Assembly (NCBI GenBank): GCA_020796225.1
Contig: CM036765.1
Coordinates: forward strand, 2,484,228 to 2,548,227
Reading direction: 5' to 3'
Length of the DNA: 64,000 nt
From: Arion vulgaris
Lineage: Eukaryota; Mollusca; Gastropoda; Stylommatophora; Arionidae
Below are positions 11,340 through 23,589 of this stretch, one piece after another. The notes beneath the pieces are model-generated. The model searched no databases. It was given only the letters and a program-made list of their open reading frames with translations, and was not told the origin of the DNA. The position numbers and the translations under genes are program-made. Each line of letters opens with the position of its first letter. Positions within the stretch are counted from its first letter, which is position 1.

Positions 11340-12160
11340 GGTTTGGGATTCATTTCCCAAAACCCAAAAGAGGTTTGGCAATCTGTGAGAATCTGAGTAT
11401 AAAATTTTTTATAAACCCCGCCATGCCCAAAAGGCCCCCACTTGCTTTACCTAGTGGGTATGCTAAAATTCTGTATGGATGATACGGAAATTCTTAATCC
11501 TTTTCCCAAATATTGCCCCCAAAACAACTGAATCCCTGCAAAAAACACATTTATTAGGATTAACCTTGTCCTATTGATTTGGGGACCCCCGGGGCCTTTA
11601 AAGGCCAAATGTTTAAATTAAAAATGGTTGAAAAAAATTTAAAATATGTTTAAAAATACCATTTAAAAATTTAAAAAAAAAATCTGACATTGAGTTTTGC
11701 ATCAGGCGCTAAAAAGCCCGCAGAATTAGTCAATCCCATTGGGGATTTTTTCCCTAAATTCCCAAAAATTTCAAAAAAGGGCCCTTTTATCTATATCCTC
11801 CGGTTTCATTGCCACTTGGTAGTACCCCCTTTTAAAAACCAGGTGGGAACAACTTTTTAAACCTTCGGGGGTCCAAAATAATTTTATAAAAAAAGGGGTA
11901 AACCCTCCTTAATAGTCTTTTTTTTAACTCACGATAATCTACCCAGAGGGGCAAAGTCCGTTTTTCTTCTTTTCTAATACTAAGCGCCTTTTGGGCTAAA
12001 AAGCCCCCCGGATGACCTGTTTCTGTGGAGATCCCCCAATTTGGGTTTTGCACCTCTGTATAAAACGCCGGCGGGGTTCGCCCCGGGACGGGAACCCCAA
12101 AGGGTTGGTATCCTGAACCGGATTTGGTGTTGAACCTTACTGGGATAAAAAACATCAGAC
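11340..12160 (-). pseudogene. Ty3/Gypsy reverse transcriptase region
   Basis: The frame at 11832-12155 reads RTPPAF..EVQ, then KEEKRTLPLWVDYREL, matching the conserved RRxPPAxxEEVxxQ and KKDGTxRFCVDYRELN blocks at the RT N-terminus. Further downstream on the same strand, near 11380-11450, GMAGFIKNFILRFSQIAKPL matches the RT thumb GLxxYYRKFIxxFSxIAxPL. The YxDD box is not readable. Homopolymer indels break the frame repeatedly. Confidence 0.85.
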
Positions 12161-12899
12161 TCCCTTAAAAAAGAAAACATCGCGTATTTAAAAAAAGAGA
12201 CAACATCCAAAAAGATTAGCAGACCCATGCCAAATATTCAGGTCTCGGCTTGATCCCAAAGTTTATGTTCGATGGTCCGAAACCCCCAAAATTTTCACCA
12301 ACAGATACTGTACATTCCCCCGGGTTCGTAGAGATGACATTAAAAATTTGCACCACTAGAAGAATCAATTTACAAATATTGCCTACCCTTTACCATTTGA
12401 AAGGAAAAAAATCTTCATTTGTAATATTCAAAACATGAATAGCGAAATTCCCCCATTTAAATTTAAAGGGTTTTTCAACCACAATACCCTTTTGCAGCAA
12501 AAAAAACGGTTGGGTTCAAAAAAGACCTGCCGACCCATACTAATCCCACCTTTAATCAAAACCCCCACCACTCCCAATGAACCAGTTTTTTAAAATGGAA
12601 TTTTTCCCCCTTAACCCCGACCAAATAAAGGCTGGAAAGAAGACGGTACCCACTTTTTCAGGTACGGATAAGAAAAGGGCCTGGGTTTGGGCGAAACAAC
12701 CGCAAGCCCAAGAATATTTGTCCCAATGATAAAAATTATAATCACCTATTTGGGGATGGAGTATCTTTAAAGACATAGAATCCGGGGAATTTGGGAAGAT
12801 AAGTATTATAAAGCTCAATATTGACAAAAAGGCCTAAGTAAGGTATATGAAGTCCATTTTTTCAGCTTTTAGCTGCCCCAATTATCCCCATTTTTGACT

Positions 12900-14950
12900 A
12901 GACTCTGGAAAATACATGCGAAATGCACTTTTTGATCAGAGCGGAAACCTGGACCCCCCTGTCAATAAGACACCCAAACACATTTCCCCCCATCGGGGCA
13001 TATCATGCAGTAATTGATTCCCTTTCCATTTTTTGTTCTGGGCCCTGGGTTCCCCTTACCCAGGGTCGTGCCTCTCCCCGAGTGGCCCCTTTAAAATAAT
13101 TTAACCCCACAAAACCCGTACCCCCTGTTCCCAAACCACAACGCGGCAGCGGGAGCGTGGGGGATGTCCCCATCTCCACCCGGAACGGGGGGTATAGGGA
13201 AAATCAGGACCCTGGGGTATTTGGACGGTGGCCCCGGGGGCTCCATTCACCTTCCCGAATCCTGGAACCGAGGTTGTCCCACGCCGCCCCAATCGATCCA
13301 AATGCCTAGAATCCATCCCAGGGGTGGATTAAATTTCCCCTCCAAAAGCCTCATCTCTGCATTGCAGGAAGGTAGTGGAGGGTACTCCTGCAACCTTGGA
13401 CATCAACATACTAGAACACAACCTATTACTAAGGGATGCCACAAAAAATGATCCCGAAGATTATTGGGATCCAGGGGGACCCTTCCCAAAAATGGGGCCG
13501 TGGGGGATTTTTTATGAATAGCTCCCCCATACGATGGGAATAGTCAAGGCATTTTCCTCGCCATTCTGAGAAGAGCGAAAGAAAGCTGACAGTAGCGCAT
13601 GGGGCCGATCTGTTTTCTCCAAACACAACCCCGGAGGGCCCGTTAACAGGGCTCGGGGCCTTTACCTCATTTTTTATGGCAAGTTCCCCCACGGGCTGAG
13701 TCGGGGACGTGTTCAAAAAAAGCATTTATCCTATCCCGGCCCTCCCCGCCCATAGGCGTCCAGTAATGTCGGATGTCCCCCTCAAATTCATCCCCCGAGG
13801 GGCCATCACGAACCCCAAAAAGTCCCTGGGGGCCGACGGGGGACGAGGGACGTTCCCTGCGGAAAAAGACGGAAGGAACAGATGAACAGCCATATCCATC
13901 CAAAACCGGAGATTCCACCAAGGCTGTGGGAGGTGCCAGTACGGGGGGCAATACCTCCAACGTCGCCCTCCCCACCGACCCTATTTCCTCTAGGGCCCCC
14001 TTTAGACAAAAGGGTTTAAAAAACATCAATCGCGATCACGCGATAAACTGGAAAAATAAGCACACGTATGAACGAGCAAATCTGTATAAGTAATTATTAT
14101 TAAAATAAAATTTTACAAAAAAACTGCAACTGGAGGTATCAACTGGGAAAAGGAATCAAAAAACCACATTAGCATATAGCAAAAATTTAAAAAAATGGAA
14201 AGGCTAGAAAATCATACTTACTCAAAAAATTTAAAAATGCCCCTAGAAATCCCTGCAATTTTCAAAGGGTTCAAAAAAGTTTCAAAGGGTTTAATGTTCA
14301 TTGTTCCCTTTCAAACGCTCCCCCAGCCCGGGGATATCAAATTTTTATAATTTTGTAAATTTGGGTAATCCACCCAAAGGGGAAACATCCAATGTCATTT
14401 TTCCCGTTGCAGTAGCGGGGGGACATAGTCGACTCATTCCAAACAGCAAAAATCTCAAAAGAATAGCCAGGCATATCAAAATGTATGTAAATTAATCAAA
14501 AAACAGTTATCCTCGAAAGGCAATCTCCATCCCCTTTATGCATAGGGAAAAGTTATTGGCAAACCATGCCAAAATTAAAAATTAAAATTTCCCTATTAGA
14601 TTAGATCCCCCGAAATGGTTAGGGGATATAAAAAATCAATTACACTAATGCTCATCCAAAAATTCAAATTTTAAAAACCAAAAAAATATAAGTAAACGTC
14701 AATATGAAACAATGTTTGTTCCAAAATAGGAGCACAGGCCATTTTTTAAAAGCCCCCAAAAAGAACAAATCAATGTTGGGGTTTGCAATTTCAAACTTCA
14801 CGTGGGAAAGGGGAAAGGGGAAAAGAACCCCCAGTAATGTCCATTCACTAATCATGCGATAGTAACGGTAGGCATTATGGCGACACTATAATAGGCCCCC
14901 AGACGCTGGAAAACTGCAGAACAGTCCACAGTGTGGTAGACAGAATGCAT
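12900..14950 (-). pseudogene. Presumed gag and 5' region of the Ty3/Gypsy element
   Basis: Positioned between the 5' LTR side and RT, this stretch should hold gag and protease. GC-rich open frames occur on the - strand (for example 13667-14029 and 13101-13316), but I recognise neither a zinc knuckle nor a DTG protease site. The assignment rests on position only. Confidence 0.4.
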
Positions 14951-15025
14951 TTAAAATAAAAGTAAGTCACCCCTTTTTCTGGCCCACTACAGATGAACAG
15001 ATGTTATTTTGAATTCTGAACCCAT

Positions 15026-15640
15026 TGTAATGGGGCCCCCTTTTCTCCTTTGTTGATTGTAAAAAGGGGCCCCGTTTTTTTCCCTCTACATTGTTGTTTT
15101 CCAACATTATTGATGTTTGGGCGATTGGTTCCTAACTTTGGATTGGATCCTAACATGATTGGATCCAAACATGATTGGACCCAAATTTTTTATGTCCCAA
15201 AAAAATTGTGTAGGGGCCATCCTGACTGTCGCCCAAATGAGGTAGGGGAATTCGGTTTTCCCCTTGAGTTTGTGGTATTTGTTAGACCCTTTTTATAAGC
15301 TTCATCTACTTGGATAATAGTGAGGTTAATAGTGAAAACCCCGTGACCCACACTCACAAATTCGATTTTATAAAGTAACACCTTCTTACAGATGATTTTT
15401 ATGGTTTATTTTGATATTATATGGGAAAGGTAAAACCGTCCATCTCAAGTGTTTATATCGTCTATCTTTTTCTAACTCTTCCCCCTTTGTTACTAAATCG
15501 TCACTTTTTAAACTAAAAAAACGTCATGTCTCGTAGTTATTTTGCATTCTTCTGCATAGGGGTACACACATAGTCTCATAAACATCTTTTTCTACTCTCT
15601 ATCGCTAACTTCCTTTCCCTGCCATCTGGGGAACTTGACA
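15026..15640 (-). repeat. 5' LTR of the Ty3/Gypsy element
   Basis: Starts TGTAAT and ends GAACTTGACA. It aligns along its length with the solo LTR 6912-7569, including shared AAGCTTCATCTACTTGGATA and TCTGCATAG segments, but is about 43 bp shorter, with many scattered indels and runs of C, T or A replacing mixed sequence. Confidence 0.88.
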
Positions 15641-16990
15641 CCCCCTTAAGTAAACTTTTTTTCTCCCCTGTAAGTAAACTATTTTCTCGCCCCTGAAAAT
15701 AAACTATTTTTCTCCCCCCTGTAAGTAAACTATATTTCTCGCCCTGAAAGTAAACTATATTTCTCGCCTCTGTAAGAAAACTCTATTTCTCCTTGTAATC
15801 TATTTTCTCGCCTCTGTAAGTAAACTCTATTTCTCGCCCCTGTAAGTAAACTATATTTCTCCCTGTAATAAACTATTTTTCTCGCCCCTGGTTAAAACTA
15901 TATTTCTCCCTCTGTAAGAAAACTTTTTTTCTCGCCTCTGAAAGTAAATATTTTCTCGCCTCTGTAAGAAAACCCCTTTCTCCCCCCTGAAAAACCCTTT
16001 TTTCCCCCCCCTTTAAAAAAATTTTTCTCCCCCGGGAAAAAACTTACTCCCCCCGAAAGCTATTTTTTTCCCTTAAAAAAAGTCTTTTTTTCCCCCTGTA
16101 AGTAAACTCTTTTCTCCCCGAAATAAACCTTTTTAGCCCCGAATGACCTTTTTGTTTAAAAAACAACCCCCCCAAAAAAACTTTTTCTGCCCCCGAAGAA
16201 AATTTTTTCCCCCCCTGTAAAAAAATATTTTCGCCCCTGAAAAAAACTTTTTTTCCCCCCCTGAAAGTAATATATTTTCCCCCCTTAAACTATTTCCCCC
16301 CTTAAGAAAAACTTATTTCCCCCTTTAAAAACTTTTTCTTTTGTGTAAACTTTTTTTCTCCCCCTGTAAGTATAATTTCCCCCTTAAGTAAATATTTTCT
16401 CCCCTGAAAAAATATATTTCGCTTTGGTAAATTTTTTTTTAAGTCTTATTTTTTTTAAAGATATTTTTTAAGAAATTTTTTCTCCCCCCTAAAATTATTT
16501 TTCCCCCTGAAAAAAACAATTTCCCCGGTTAACTCTTTTCCTCTTTTAAAAATTATTTTCCATGAAATATTTTTTCTCGCCTCGAAGTTTTTTCTGCCTT
16601 TTATTTTATTTTGCCCCTTTGTAAAATATGTTTCCTCCCCTTTTAAATATTTTTCGCCCCGAAAAAACTTTTCTCCCTCTTAATAAATATTTCCCCTTTT
16701 AAAGAAAAATCTACCTCCCCTCTTAAGAAAACTTTTTCCCCCTGAATCTTATTTTGCTCTATTAATATATTTCCCCCCTGTAAAAAAATTATTTCTTCCC
16801 CTGAAAGTAAATATTTTCTCCCTTTTAAGAAAATTTTTTCTCCCCTGTAAGTAAACTATTTTCCCCCCTTAAGTAAACTATATTTCTCCCTCTGTAAGTA
16901 AATATATTTCTCCCCCCTGTAATAAACTATTTTCTGCCTCTGAAAATCTTATTTCTCCCCCTTAAGTAAACTATTTTTCTCGCCTCTTAA
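15641..16990. repeat. 26 bp minisatellite, right block, heavily corrupted
   Basis: GTAAGTAAACT..TTTCTCGCC units recur but are riddled with indels and homopolymer runs. Copies near 15700-15870 and 16840-16990 are recognisable; those in the middle are nearly unreadable. Confidence 0.8.
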
Positions 16991-17934
16991 GAAAAAAATT
17001 TTTTTTAGGATTTCCTTTTTCTTTCTTGTACCATTTGCCTCCCAGTTCAATTCCTTTTTTGTGATTCTTTATACCACAAATGTATTCACATATTAACACT
17101 GCACGTGAAGTAAACAATACCCATTGAAAAAACTCTGTGGTAGAGCTATGTTCGTTCCAAAAATTTTTGATCATCTTTCCACCATATAAAATCACCAAAA
17201 GAAATTTTTATTTTTTTTTTTATGGTAAAATAAAACCTTAAAAAAAAATTTTTTTCCACCCACCTTTATTCATGATTTTTTAAAAAATATTTTTACTAAA
17301 TTTGCATGTTGATTTGGTTTCTTGTCAATTTTTCATACGACTGTCAAGTTTGTCTATAACTAAACATTTCGGGGTTCCAAATGCAATTCAGTGCTAGTCA
17401 AAATCAGGAATCCCGTGGAATTAATCAGTTCACAATGTTTCCTACCGACTGTCATTGACGTATGTACGCAACATTTACTTTCATTTATAGAAGTGGAAGG
17501 TATCATTTGTTCACTATGTGATCTTTCTTTTTATAATATGTAATAGGAATACGCCTTTGCAATCGTTCGCAACCATTTTGTGTATTACTGTAAGTTCTAA
17601 ACTTTGATGAACATTTTGTTGTGCTTATGCAAAATTATAAAACAAAAACGTTTTTGCATCAAATAAGCTACCTACCAATTAGTTAAACATGAATTCTTAA
17701 GGTCGTGAGGTATATAAGACTGCATGCAAAAATTACTTGTATCCATCAGATAAATTTCGTACAAATTAAACCTTAGTGTGATCACGAATTTTGGAACGAA
17801 CTATAGTATGCGTTCACGTTATTTACACGACATCTATGTACAAATGAAGCTGCAGTTTTCCCTTTTTTTAATGACATTCTATGAATGGCACATATAATGT
17901 TGAAGATAAATAATAATAATTCCTCTCGTACCGT
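16991..17934. other. AT-rich sequence, nothing recognised
   Basis: The homopolymer-rich texture continues to about 17300 and then becomes ordinary AT-rich DNA. No gene or element was identified. Confidence 0.5.
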
Positions 17935-18580
17935 TATACGTTACATAGGCCTGCAAGTAATTTCTCCATACCGCTCTATCCTGGGCAACTCGCTCAATCT
18001 CATCCATGGAACTGAGACCGATATTTCCTGCCTCTCAGCAAAGTTCGTTTCAGGGTCTCTTTAGGTCGACCTCTCTTTCTTGAACCCTTTACATCCCACT
18101 TCAATGCCTGCTTTGATATTCGTTGATCATTTCTCCTCAAGGTGTGCCCAACATATCTCCATCTTCTCTTTCTTATAACAGTTGTCACTAGTGGTTGACC
18201 AGAAATATATCTGATTTCATCACTTATTCTGAATTCGTTCCATTTTATATTCATTATTTTTCGCAGACATCTATTTTCAAATGCATTCAACTTGCTTTCT
18301 ATATCTTTAGTCATTTTCCAACTCTCGCTGGCATATGTTAGGATTGATACAACATTTGAATTGAAAATTGGTAATTTAGTTTTAATACTATATAACTTGC
18401 AGTTCCATATTTTATTTAGACTTTTAAAAGCTGATGTTGCTTTGCCAATTCGTATCATAATTTCTTTTTAACATTTCCTGTGCAATCAAAATTGCTACCT
18501 AAATAGGTGAGCTGCTCTGTTATTATTATCATTTTAGTTTCCAGTGTGATATCTGCATTACTTGCCATAGGTGTCTTCAT
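17935..18580 (-). pseudogene. LINE-E reverse transcriptase tail, best copy
   Basis: The open frame 18000-18458 encodes 152 residues of a non-LTR ORF2 C-terminus: ASESWKMTKD (the usual YGSExWxxT motif), CLRKIMNIKW (LRRIxxIxW), RRWRYVGHTLRR (RRxxxxGHxxRR), RKRGRPKETLKR (GRPxxTWRR). The frame reads on past the stop into a 3' end, and the element ends near 17935 with CGGTACGAGAGGAA on the - strand. Upstream it runs into a tandem array made from its own RT sequence. Four further pieces of the family lie at 6155, 18905, 25594 and 43404. Confidence 0.85.
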
Positions 18581-18584
18581 TATA

Positions 18585-18840
18585 TTTGTTTTTCATAGCT
18601 TATCTGCAGTCCAACTTTTGATGCTATAGATGACACAAGTTGTCTGTTTTTCATAGCTTATCTGCAGTCCAACTTTTGATGCTATAGATGACACAAGTTG
18701 TCTGTGTTTTCATAGCTTATCTGCAGTGCAACTTTTGATGCTATAGATGACACAAGTTGTCTGTTTTTATAGCTTATCTGCAGTGCAACTTTTGATGCTA
18801 TAGATGACACAAGTTGTCTGTTTTTAATGTTGAAGATACA
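18585..18840. repeat. 58-60 bp tandem array derived from LINE-E RT
   Basis: Four copies contain CTTATCTGCAGTCCAACTTT. On the - strand one unit reads RQLVSSIASKVGLQISYEK, an RT segment of the type that follows the YxDD box. The array therefore amplifies LINE-E coding sequence immediately upstream of the copy at 17935-18580. Confidence 0.8.
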
Positions 18841-18904
18841 TAGATGTAATTTGATCACAGAATGTGGAAGGGTACATTAGGAATCAGTAACAGTCAGAAT
18901 ATAT

Positions 18905-19545
18905 ATATTTTCCTCTCGTACCGTTATACGTTACATAGGACCTGCAAGTAATTTCTCTGTCCTGGACAACTCGCAAAATCTTTTCCATGGAATTGAGACC
19001 GATATTTTTGCCTCTCTCAGCAAAGTTCATTTAAGGGTTTCCTTAGGTCGTCCTCTCTTTCTTTAATCATTTTTCTCCCCCTTCAGTGCCTGCTTTGTGA
19101 TTCTTTGATCATTTTCTCCCCTTCAGTGCCTGCTTTGTGATTCTTTGATCATTTTCTCCCCTTCAGTGCCTGCTTTGTGATTCTTTGATCATTTTCTCCC
19201 CTTCAATGCCTGCTTTGTGATTCTTTGATCATTTTTCTCCCCCTTCAGTGCCTGCTTTGTGATTCTTTGATCATTTTCTCCCCTTCAATGCCTGCTTTGT
19301 GATTCTTTGATCATTTTTCTCCCCCTTCAGTGCCTGCTTTGTGATTCTTTGATCATTTTTCTCAATGTATGCTCAACATATCTCCATCTTCTCTTTATTA
19401 TAACAGTTGTTGCTAGTGTTTGACCAGACATTTCTTCTCAATGTATGCTCAACATATCTCCATCTTCTCTTTATTATAACTGTTGTTGCTAGTGTTTGAC
19501 CAGATATTTCTCTGATTTCATCACTTCTCCTGTATTCGTAATCAG
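18905..19545 (-). pseudogene. LINE-E second copy with internal array
   Basis: Begins with the LINE-E terminus (CTCTCGTACCGTTATACGTT) and ends near 19545 in the segment with TTTCTCTGATTTCATCACTT. Between them the coding part is expanded into a 40 bp tandem array (19065-19370) and a partial duplication of about 75 bp (19370-19505). It is non-coding now. Confidence 0.8.
19065..19370. repeat. 40 bp tandem array inside LINE-E
   Basis: About seven copies are built on TGCCTGCTTTGTGATTCTTT and GATCATTTTCTCCCCTTCAG. The sister LINE-E copy at 18080-18160 has the same sequence once, so this is expansion within the element. Confidence 0.88.
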
Positions 19546-20472
19546 AATACATAACTTCAATTTAAAGCTAATTTGACAATTAAAAAATCATGGCGCAGTT
19601 CACGGTTTGTGACCATACGGAACAGGTAAACGAGCTTAGACGGCAACATTCGGTAGTTAATGTGTTAATAAAAAAAACATTGATTATTGCAGCAACCTTA
19701 TAGCACACAGTACATACTCATAAGTGCACAGTCTTCCCTAGCACATATCGAAGAGAAATGATGCTGATAGTTCCACTGGTTTACTGGTTAAGAGTCTCAG
19801 ATACCGCAATGATTGTGAGAATTTGGAGTAGAGTTTCGACATGCCAAACAGTGTTGTCTTCGTGGGGAGAGAAGATCAGTTATCAGTTTTATGAGGACTA
19901 TCATCATAGCACTCCGGACATGTCCATATGTACTCCAATCTCCGCCTCTACGCCAGTTCGATGTTGATTAATCAATCTCTTTGCATATTTGGTATGTCGC
20001 TCTTTCGGGCTGCACCAATATCGACACCCATCTCTCTCAATCTGGTCATCAAGTGGGATTCACAACCCTGAAACTGCTCTGTTCGGAAAGACTGGGAAGA
20101 TATACTAATCAACTTCTCATGGGTACGTCAACAAGTGGACTTTGGATTGCTGATGCAACGGAAGACGGAGCACGCATGGGAATTCCCAAAGAACCATGCA
20201 TAACGTTGAACGAATAACATAACATAACTGGCTTGCATGTGCCTGTATCTGTTTGTATAGATAATGATTCCAAACCGGCGCAGTTGTGCAATACTTTGTT
20301 TCATTGATTGACTTACCATCATCCATATAGTGCTCGGTAAACAGATTCTGTTATTATACAAATAAAAGAAACAATTACAGAAGCATCAAAACGCAAGGAA
20401 ATTCACTTACAAATAGATATACTCCGTCTACACATTTATACAGATTGAGTATCCATATATCGGTATCGAAGG
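19546..20472. other. Mostly unassigned sequence
   Basis: No gene recognised. About 80 bp at 19870-19960 (GAGGACTATCATCATAGCAC region) recur inverted at 60340-60425, so it is part of an unclassified interspersed repeat. Confidence 0.5.
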
Positions 20473-22180
20473 TTGGCTGTAATCGATCGCAAATGTTTTG
20501 TCACTTCCTGTGGTTGGAAAATTATACCCTCTATTACGCTACTCAATGTAGCAAAAACTAAAATAATGACAACAGATAAAACAAACACGACGAAAGATAT
20601 TTTTACCAACCAAGAGAGAATACAAAATGGGAACAGTTTTGAATATCTTGGTTCACTACTAACAACAGATGGAAATGGTATGAAGGAAATTAAAAGAAGA
20701 ACAAACATGGCTCTACAAAATAAATTAAACAACTATAAACAGTATGGAATGAAACTGATAGTAAAACAAAGGTCACAATACTAAGAGCATGCATATTCCC
20801 AGTGGCAACGTATGGGTGTGAAGCATTGATATTTAACAAGACAGTGGGAAAACATATATGTGCTTTTTAATATAAGTGTTACAGAAGAATCATCCGTCTA
20901 TCTTGGACAGAGAAGAGAACAAATAGATCCAGAAAGTATTCAAAATTAAAGAAAACTGGCTGATGCTACAAATAACAAAGAGAAAATTGAGGCATTTTGG
21001 ACAAGTAAACAAGTCCATCGATTCAAGTACCTCGGTACACTCCTGATATCAGATGGCAAGTGTAAAACAGAGATTAGGAGTAGAATAGCTCAAGTCAAAG
21101 CATCTTTTATGAAAATGAAAAACACACTATGCGTGAATTAACTACCAATGACACTGAGAAAATGAGTACTCCAGTGCTATATTGAACCAATACTTATGTA
21201 TGGCAGCGAATCATGGACAATGAATAAACAATACGATCATTGAAAGCTACAGAGATGTGGTTTTACAGAAGAATGCTGAAAATGCCATGGACAGCAAAGA
21301 AAACAATTGGGGAGGTTTTAAATCAAACCTGCTCACAAAGAAACCTTATCAAAAGAATAAGAATCCGACATTCAAGGTTCTTCGGGCATATAATGAAGAG
21401 AAAAAAATCTGGCCAGCAATGGCGGAATGCGGGAGGGCCATTCAGAGTCAGAACTGTTTGATTCTGAACACGACTTTGCTAGCGCATTTTCACAATGTTT
21501 GGTCGGGTATTTTCCGGTTTCGTTTGCCGAGCTACTGAGTTAGTGCTTGAGCAACGCTGTGAGCTATGACTGTTACATGGAATGCTTTTTGCTGTGTCAA
21601 CCGTGCGTTTGTTGTGTGTATTCAGAAAATGGCGGACAGTGGTTATGACGAACAAGCTCAATCTGCCGTATACAGTAATATTGCGAGTGCAGAAAGCTGG
21701 ATTTTGTCATGATTGATGTTTCCTTCGACAAGAATTGCAATTCAAGTGATGAACAGTTTTGTGTTGCTACATTAGCGACGGCCATATGCATTTTATATTT
21801 TATGCGGTGCAGGTTACTTTTTGTGGCGGTACGCGACTGTTTCATTCTGGAATTAGTTCACACAGGAAACATTTCACAGTTGTTAGCATTTCGTGTGATT
21901 TTCATTGGCACAGGAACGGAGCAATTATGGGGTGACCCGTTGCAGTGAAGTTGGAACCGTACTTATGAACTATGAACTATAATGCGAAGAGAAGGTTTAG
22001 AACATTTGGTGACTACAGGTAAAATTCAGGGAAGGAGAGATCGTGGAAGACAGAGGGAGAAGATGTTGGATGGCCTGACATCATGGTTCGACACAAGATC
22101 GACGTCAGAACTGATTACATGCACCAAACAGATAGAGTTATGGAGAGACAGGATCACCTACGCAAGCATGGCACTTGATT
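20473..22180 (+). pseudogene. LINE-B reverse transcriptase tail, interrupted
   Basis: 20473-20784 encodes an RT-like piece (FEYLGSLLTTDGN). From about 21008, HRFKYLGTLLISDGK..IRSRIAQ and LMYGSESWTMNK follow with stops. The frame then reaches RRMLKMPWTAKKT and RIRHSRFFGHI near 21380. It is interrupted at 21392 by family X and resumes at about 21980 with MRREGLEHLVTTGKIQGRRD, RGRQREKMLDGLTSW, ending in the tail GCACTTGATTGATTGA. The tail (TTGA)n is like CR1/L2 termini. The same family lies at 34315, 40283 and 42090. Confidence 0.85.
21392..21979 (+). mobile_element. Family X insertion in LINE-B
   Basis: The LINE-B sequence at 35141 reads GGCATATAATGCGGAGAAGG without interruption. Here it stops after CATATAATGAAGAG and resumes at TATAATGCGAAGAG about 590 bp later. 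That gives an insertion with an approximate target duplication around TATAATG(CG)AAGAG. The interior (about 21590-21960) matches, in reverse complement, 59885-60240. No protein is recognised. It is probably a non-autonomous transposon. Confidence 0.7.
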
Positions 22181-22405
22181 GATTGAAAAAGACACGAAGG
22201 GCTGGAGAAGACCATCCCAGAAGGAGGCATATCGGCAAAGGGGAAAAAGGGAAGGCCACGGAGAAGATGGATTCCGGACGTAACTGATGGTTTGAACATG
22301 GCGGCTGCAGTGGCGGGACATCTGGCCTATGAGAGAGAAACATTCTGAAGGACTGTTGGAGTTGCAACATTCTGCTCAAGACAAGCTATTAGATGATGAT
22401 GATGA
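22181..22405 (+). pseudogene. LINE-C C-terminal relic
   Basis: The frame encodes GRPRRRWIPDVTDGLNM, then a VAGHLAYERE segment and a C-terminal RQAIR, ending in GATGATGATGAT. It matches the tail at 35345-35775. It is a fragment of a non-LTR ORF2. Confidence 0.7.
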
Positions 22406-22781
22406 TTAGACCACTTGATATTTCTATCACTAGATTGTGATGTCATCATGTCAGAGACTGTAAATATGTTACATCACTTAATGTTATATTGTTGGAGTGA
22501 GCCATGCTAGATACAAAGTAGTTGATATCAAATATACAATTTCTACATCTGGGTTACTCATTATCAGCATCATTAACTAGCTTGTCCTGAGCAGAACTTT
22601 GCCACCCTAACAGTCCATCAGAGTTTGCTTCTCTCAAATGCCAGATGTCCCACCTATGTGACCATCATACGCAACTCATCAATGACATAATGAATCCATT
22701 TTCTCCTGGTTTTTTTGGGGTTTCTTTTTTTTGTCGGGATGTCTTCTTCCAAAATGACCTTCTACAACTTTTCGTGTCTTT
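22406..22781. other. Unassigned sequence
   Basis: AT-rich. The stretch AGTTTGCTTCTCTCAAATGC precedes the array. No gene seen. Confidence 0.5.
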
Positions 22782-23330
22782 GTCTATGTTTAAAATGCTT
22801 TCATTTTCTCATTCTTATCTGTCTATGTTTAAAATGCTTTCATTTTCTCATTCTTATTTGTCTATGTTTAAAATGCTTTCATTTTCTCATTCTTATCTGT
22901 CTATGTTTAAAATGCTTTCATTTTCTCATTCTTATCTGTCTATGTTTAAAATGCTTTCATTTTCTCATTCTTATCTGTCTATGTTTAAAATGCTTTCATT
23001 TTCTCATTCTTATTTGTCTATGTTTAAAATGCTTTCATTTTCTCATTCTTATCTGTCTATGTTTAAAATGCTTTCATTTTCTCATTCTTATCTGTCTATG
23101 TTTAAAATGCTTTCATTTTCTCATTCTTATCTGTCTATGTTTAAAATGCTTTCATTTTCTCATTCTTATCTGTCTATGTTTAAAATGCTTTCATTTTCTC
23201 ATTCTTATCTGTCTATGTTTAAAATGCTTTCATTTTCTCATTCTTATTTGTCTATGTTTAAAATGCTTTCATTTTCTCATTCTTATTTGTCTATGTTTAA
23301 AATGCTTTCATTTTCTCATTCTTATTTGTA
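22782..23330. repeat. 39 bp minisatellite, 14 copies, almost invariant
   Basis: The unit contains TCTATGTTTAAAATGCTTTC and ATTTTCTCATTCTTATCTG. The only visible variation is CTG/TTG at the junction. As 39 is 13 codons, two frames stay open (one reads a 13-residue repeat containing MFKMLSFSHSYL), but nothing suggests translation. Confidence 0.97.
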
Positions 23331-23589
23331 GCATCAAAGCAAACGATGTTAGTTTTGTTACTAAGATCAGTTAATGATTGATGGGTACTGACGAGGATGA
23401 CATTTATCTCCACTACTGCTGCTAATTTTAGAATGTATAATAATACTAAATCGAGAATCTTCCTCAGAAGCGCAAGCCCTCAAAAAACATTCATCATTCG
23501 TTTATGTTATTGTTTTTAATTTTCGTAGCTGTTGTTGATGTACTCCATGTTTCCCAACATGACATAACTACTGATCTTCTTCTTCAGCG
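23331..23589. other. Unassigned sequence
   Basis: Nothing recognised. Confidence 0.5.

Larger units (their letters stand above)
8217..15640 (-). mobile_element. Ty3/Gypsy LTR retrotransposon (degraded or poorly read)
   Basis: On the - strand the order is LTR (15026-15640), primer site, gag-like region, RT, RNase H, integrase, and a remnant of the second LTR (8217-8234, ending GAACTATGACA like the solo LTR). RT-RNase H-IN order defines Ty3/Gypsy. Just inside the right LTR the - strand reads TGGGTTCAGAATTC, which begins TGG as a tRNA primer site should; the tRNA is not identified. The whole interval is full of homopolymer expansions and indels, so no frame stays open for long. Flanks on both sides are the 26 bp array, so it inserted into that array. 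Confidence 0.85.

Noticed and set aside
22645..23374. Two overlapping long + strand frames with 13-residue repeats
   Set aside because: Pure consequence of a 39 bp array; two frames are open at once, as expected for a repeat without stops.
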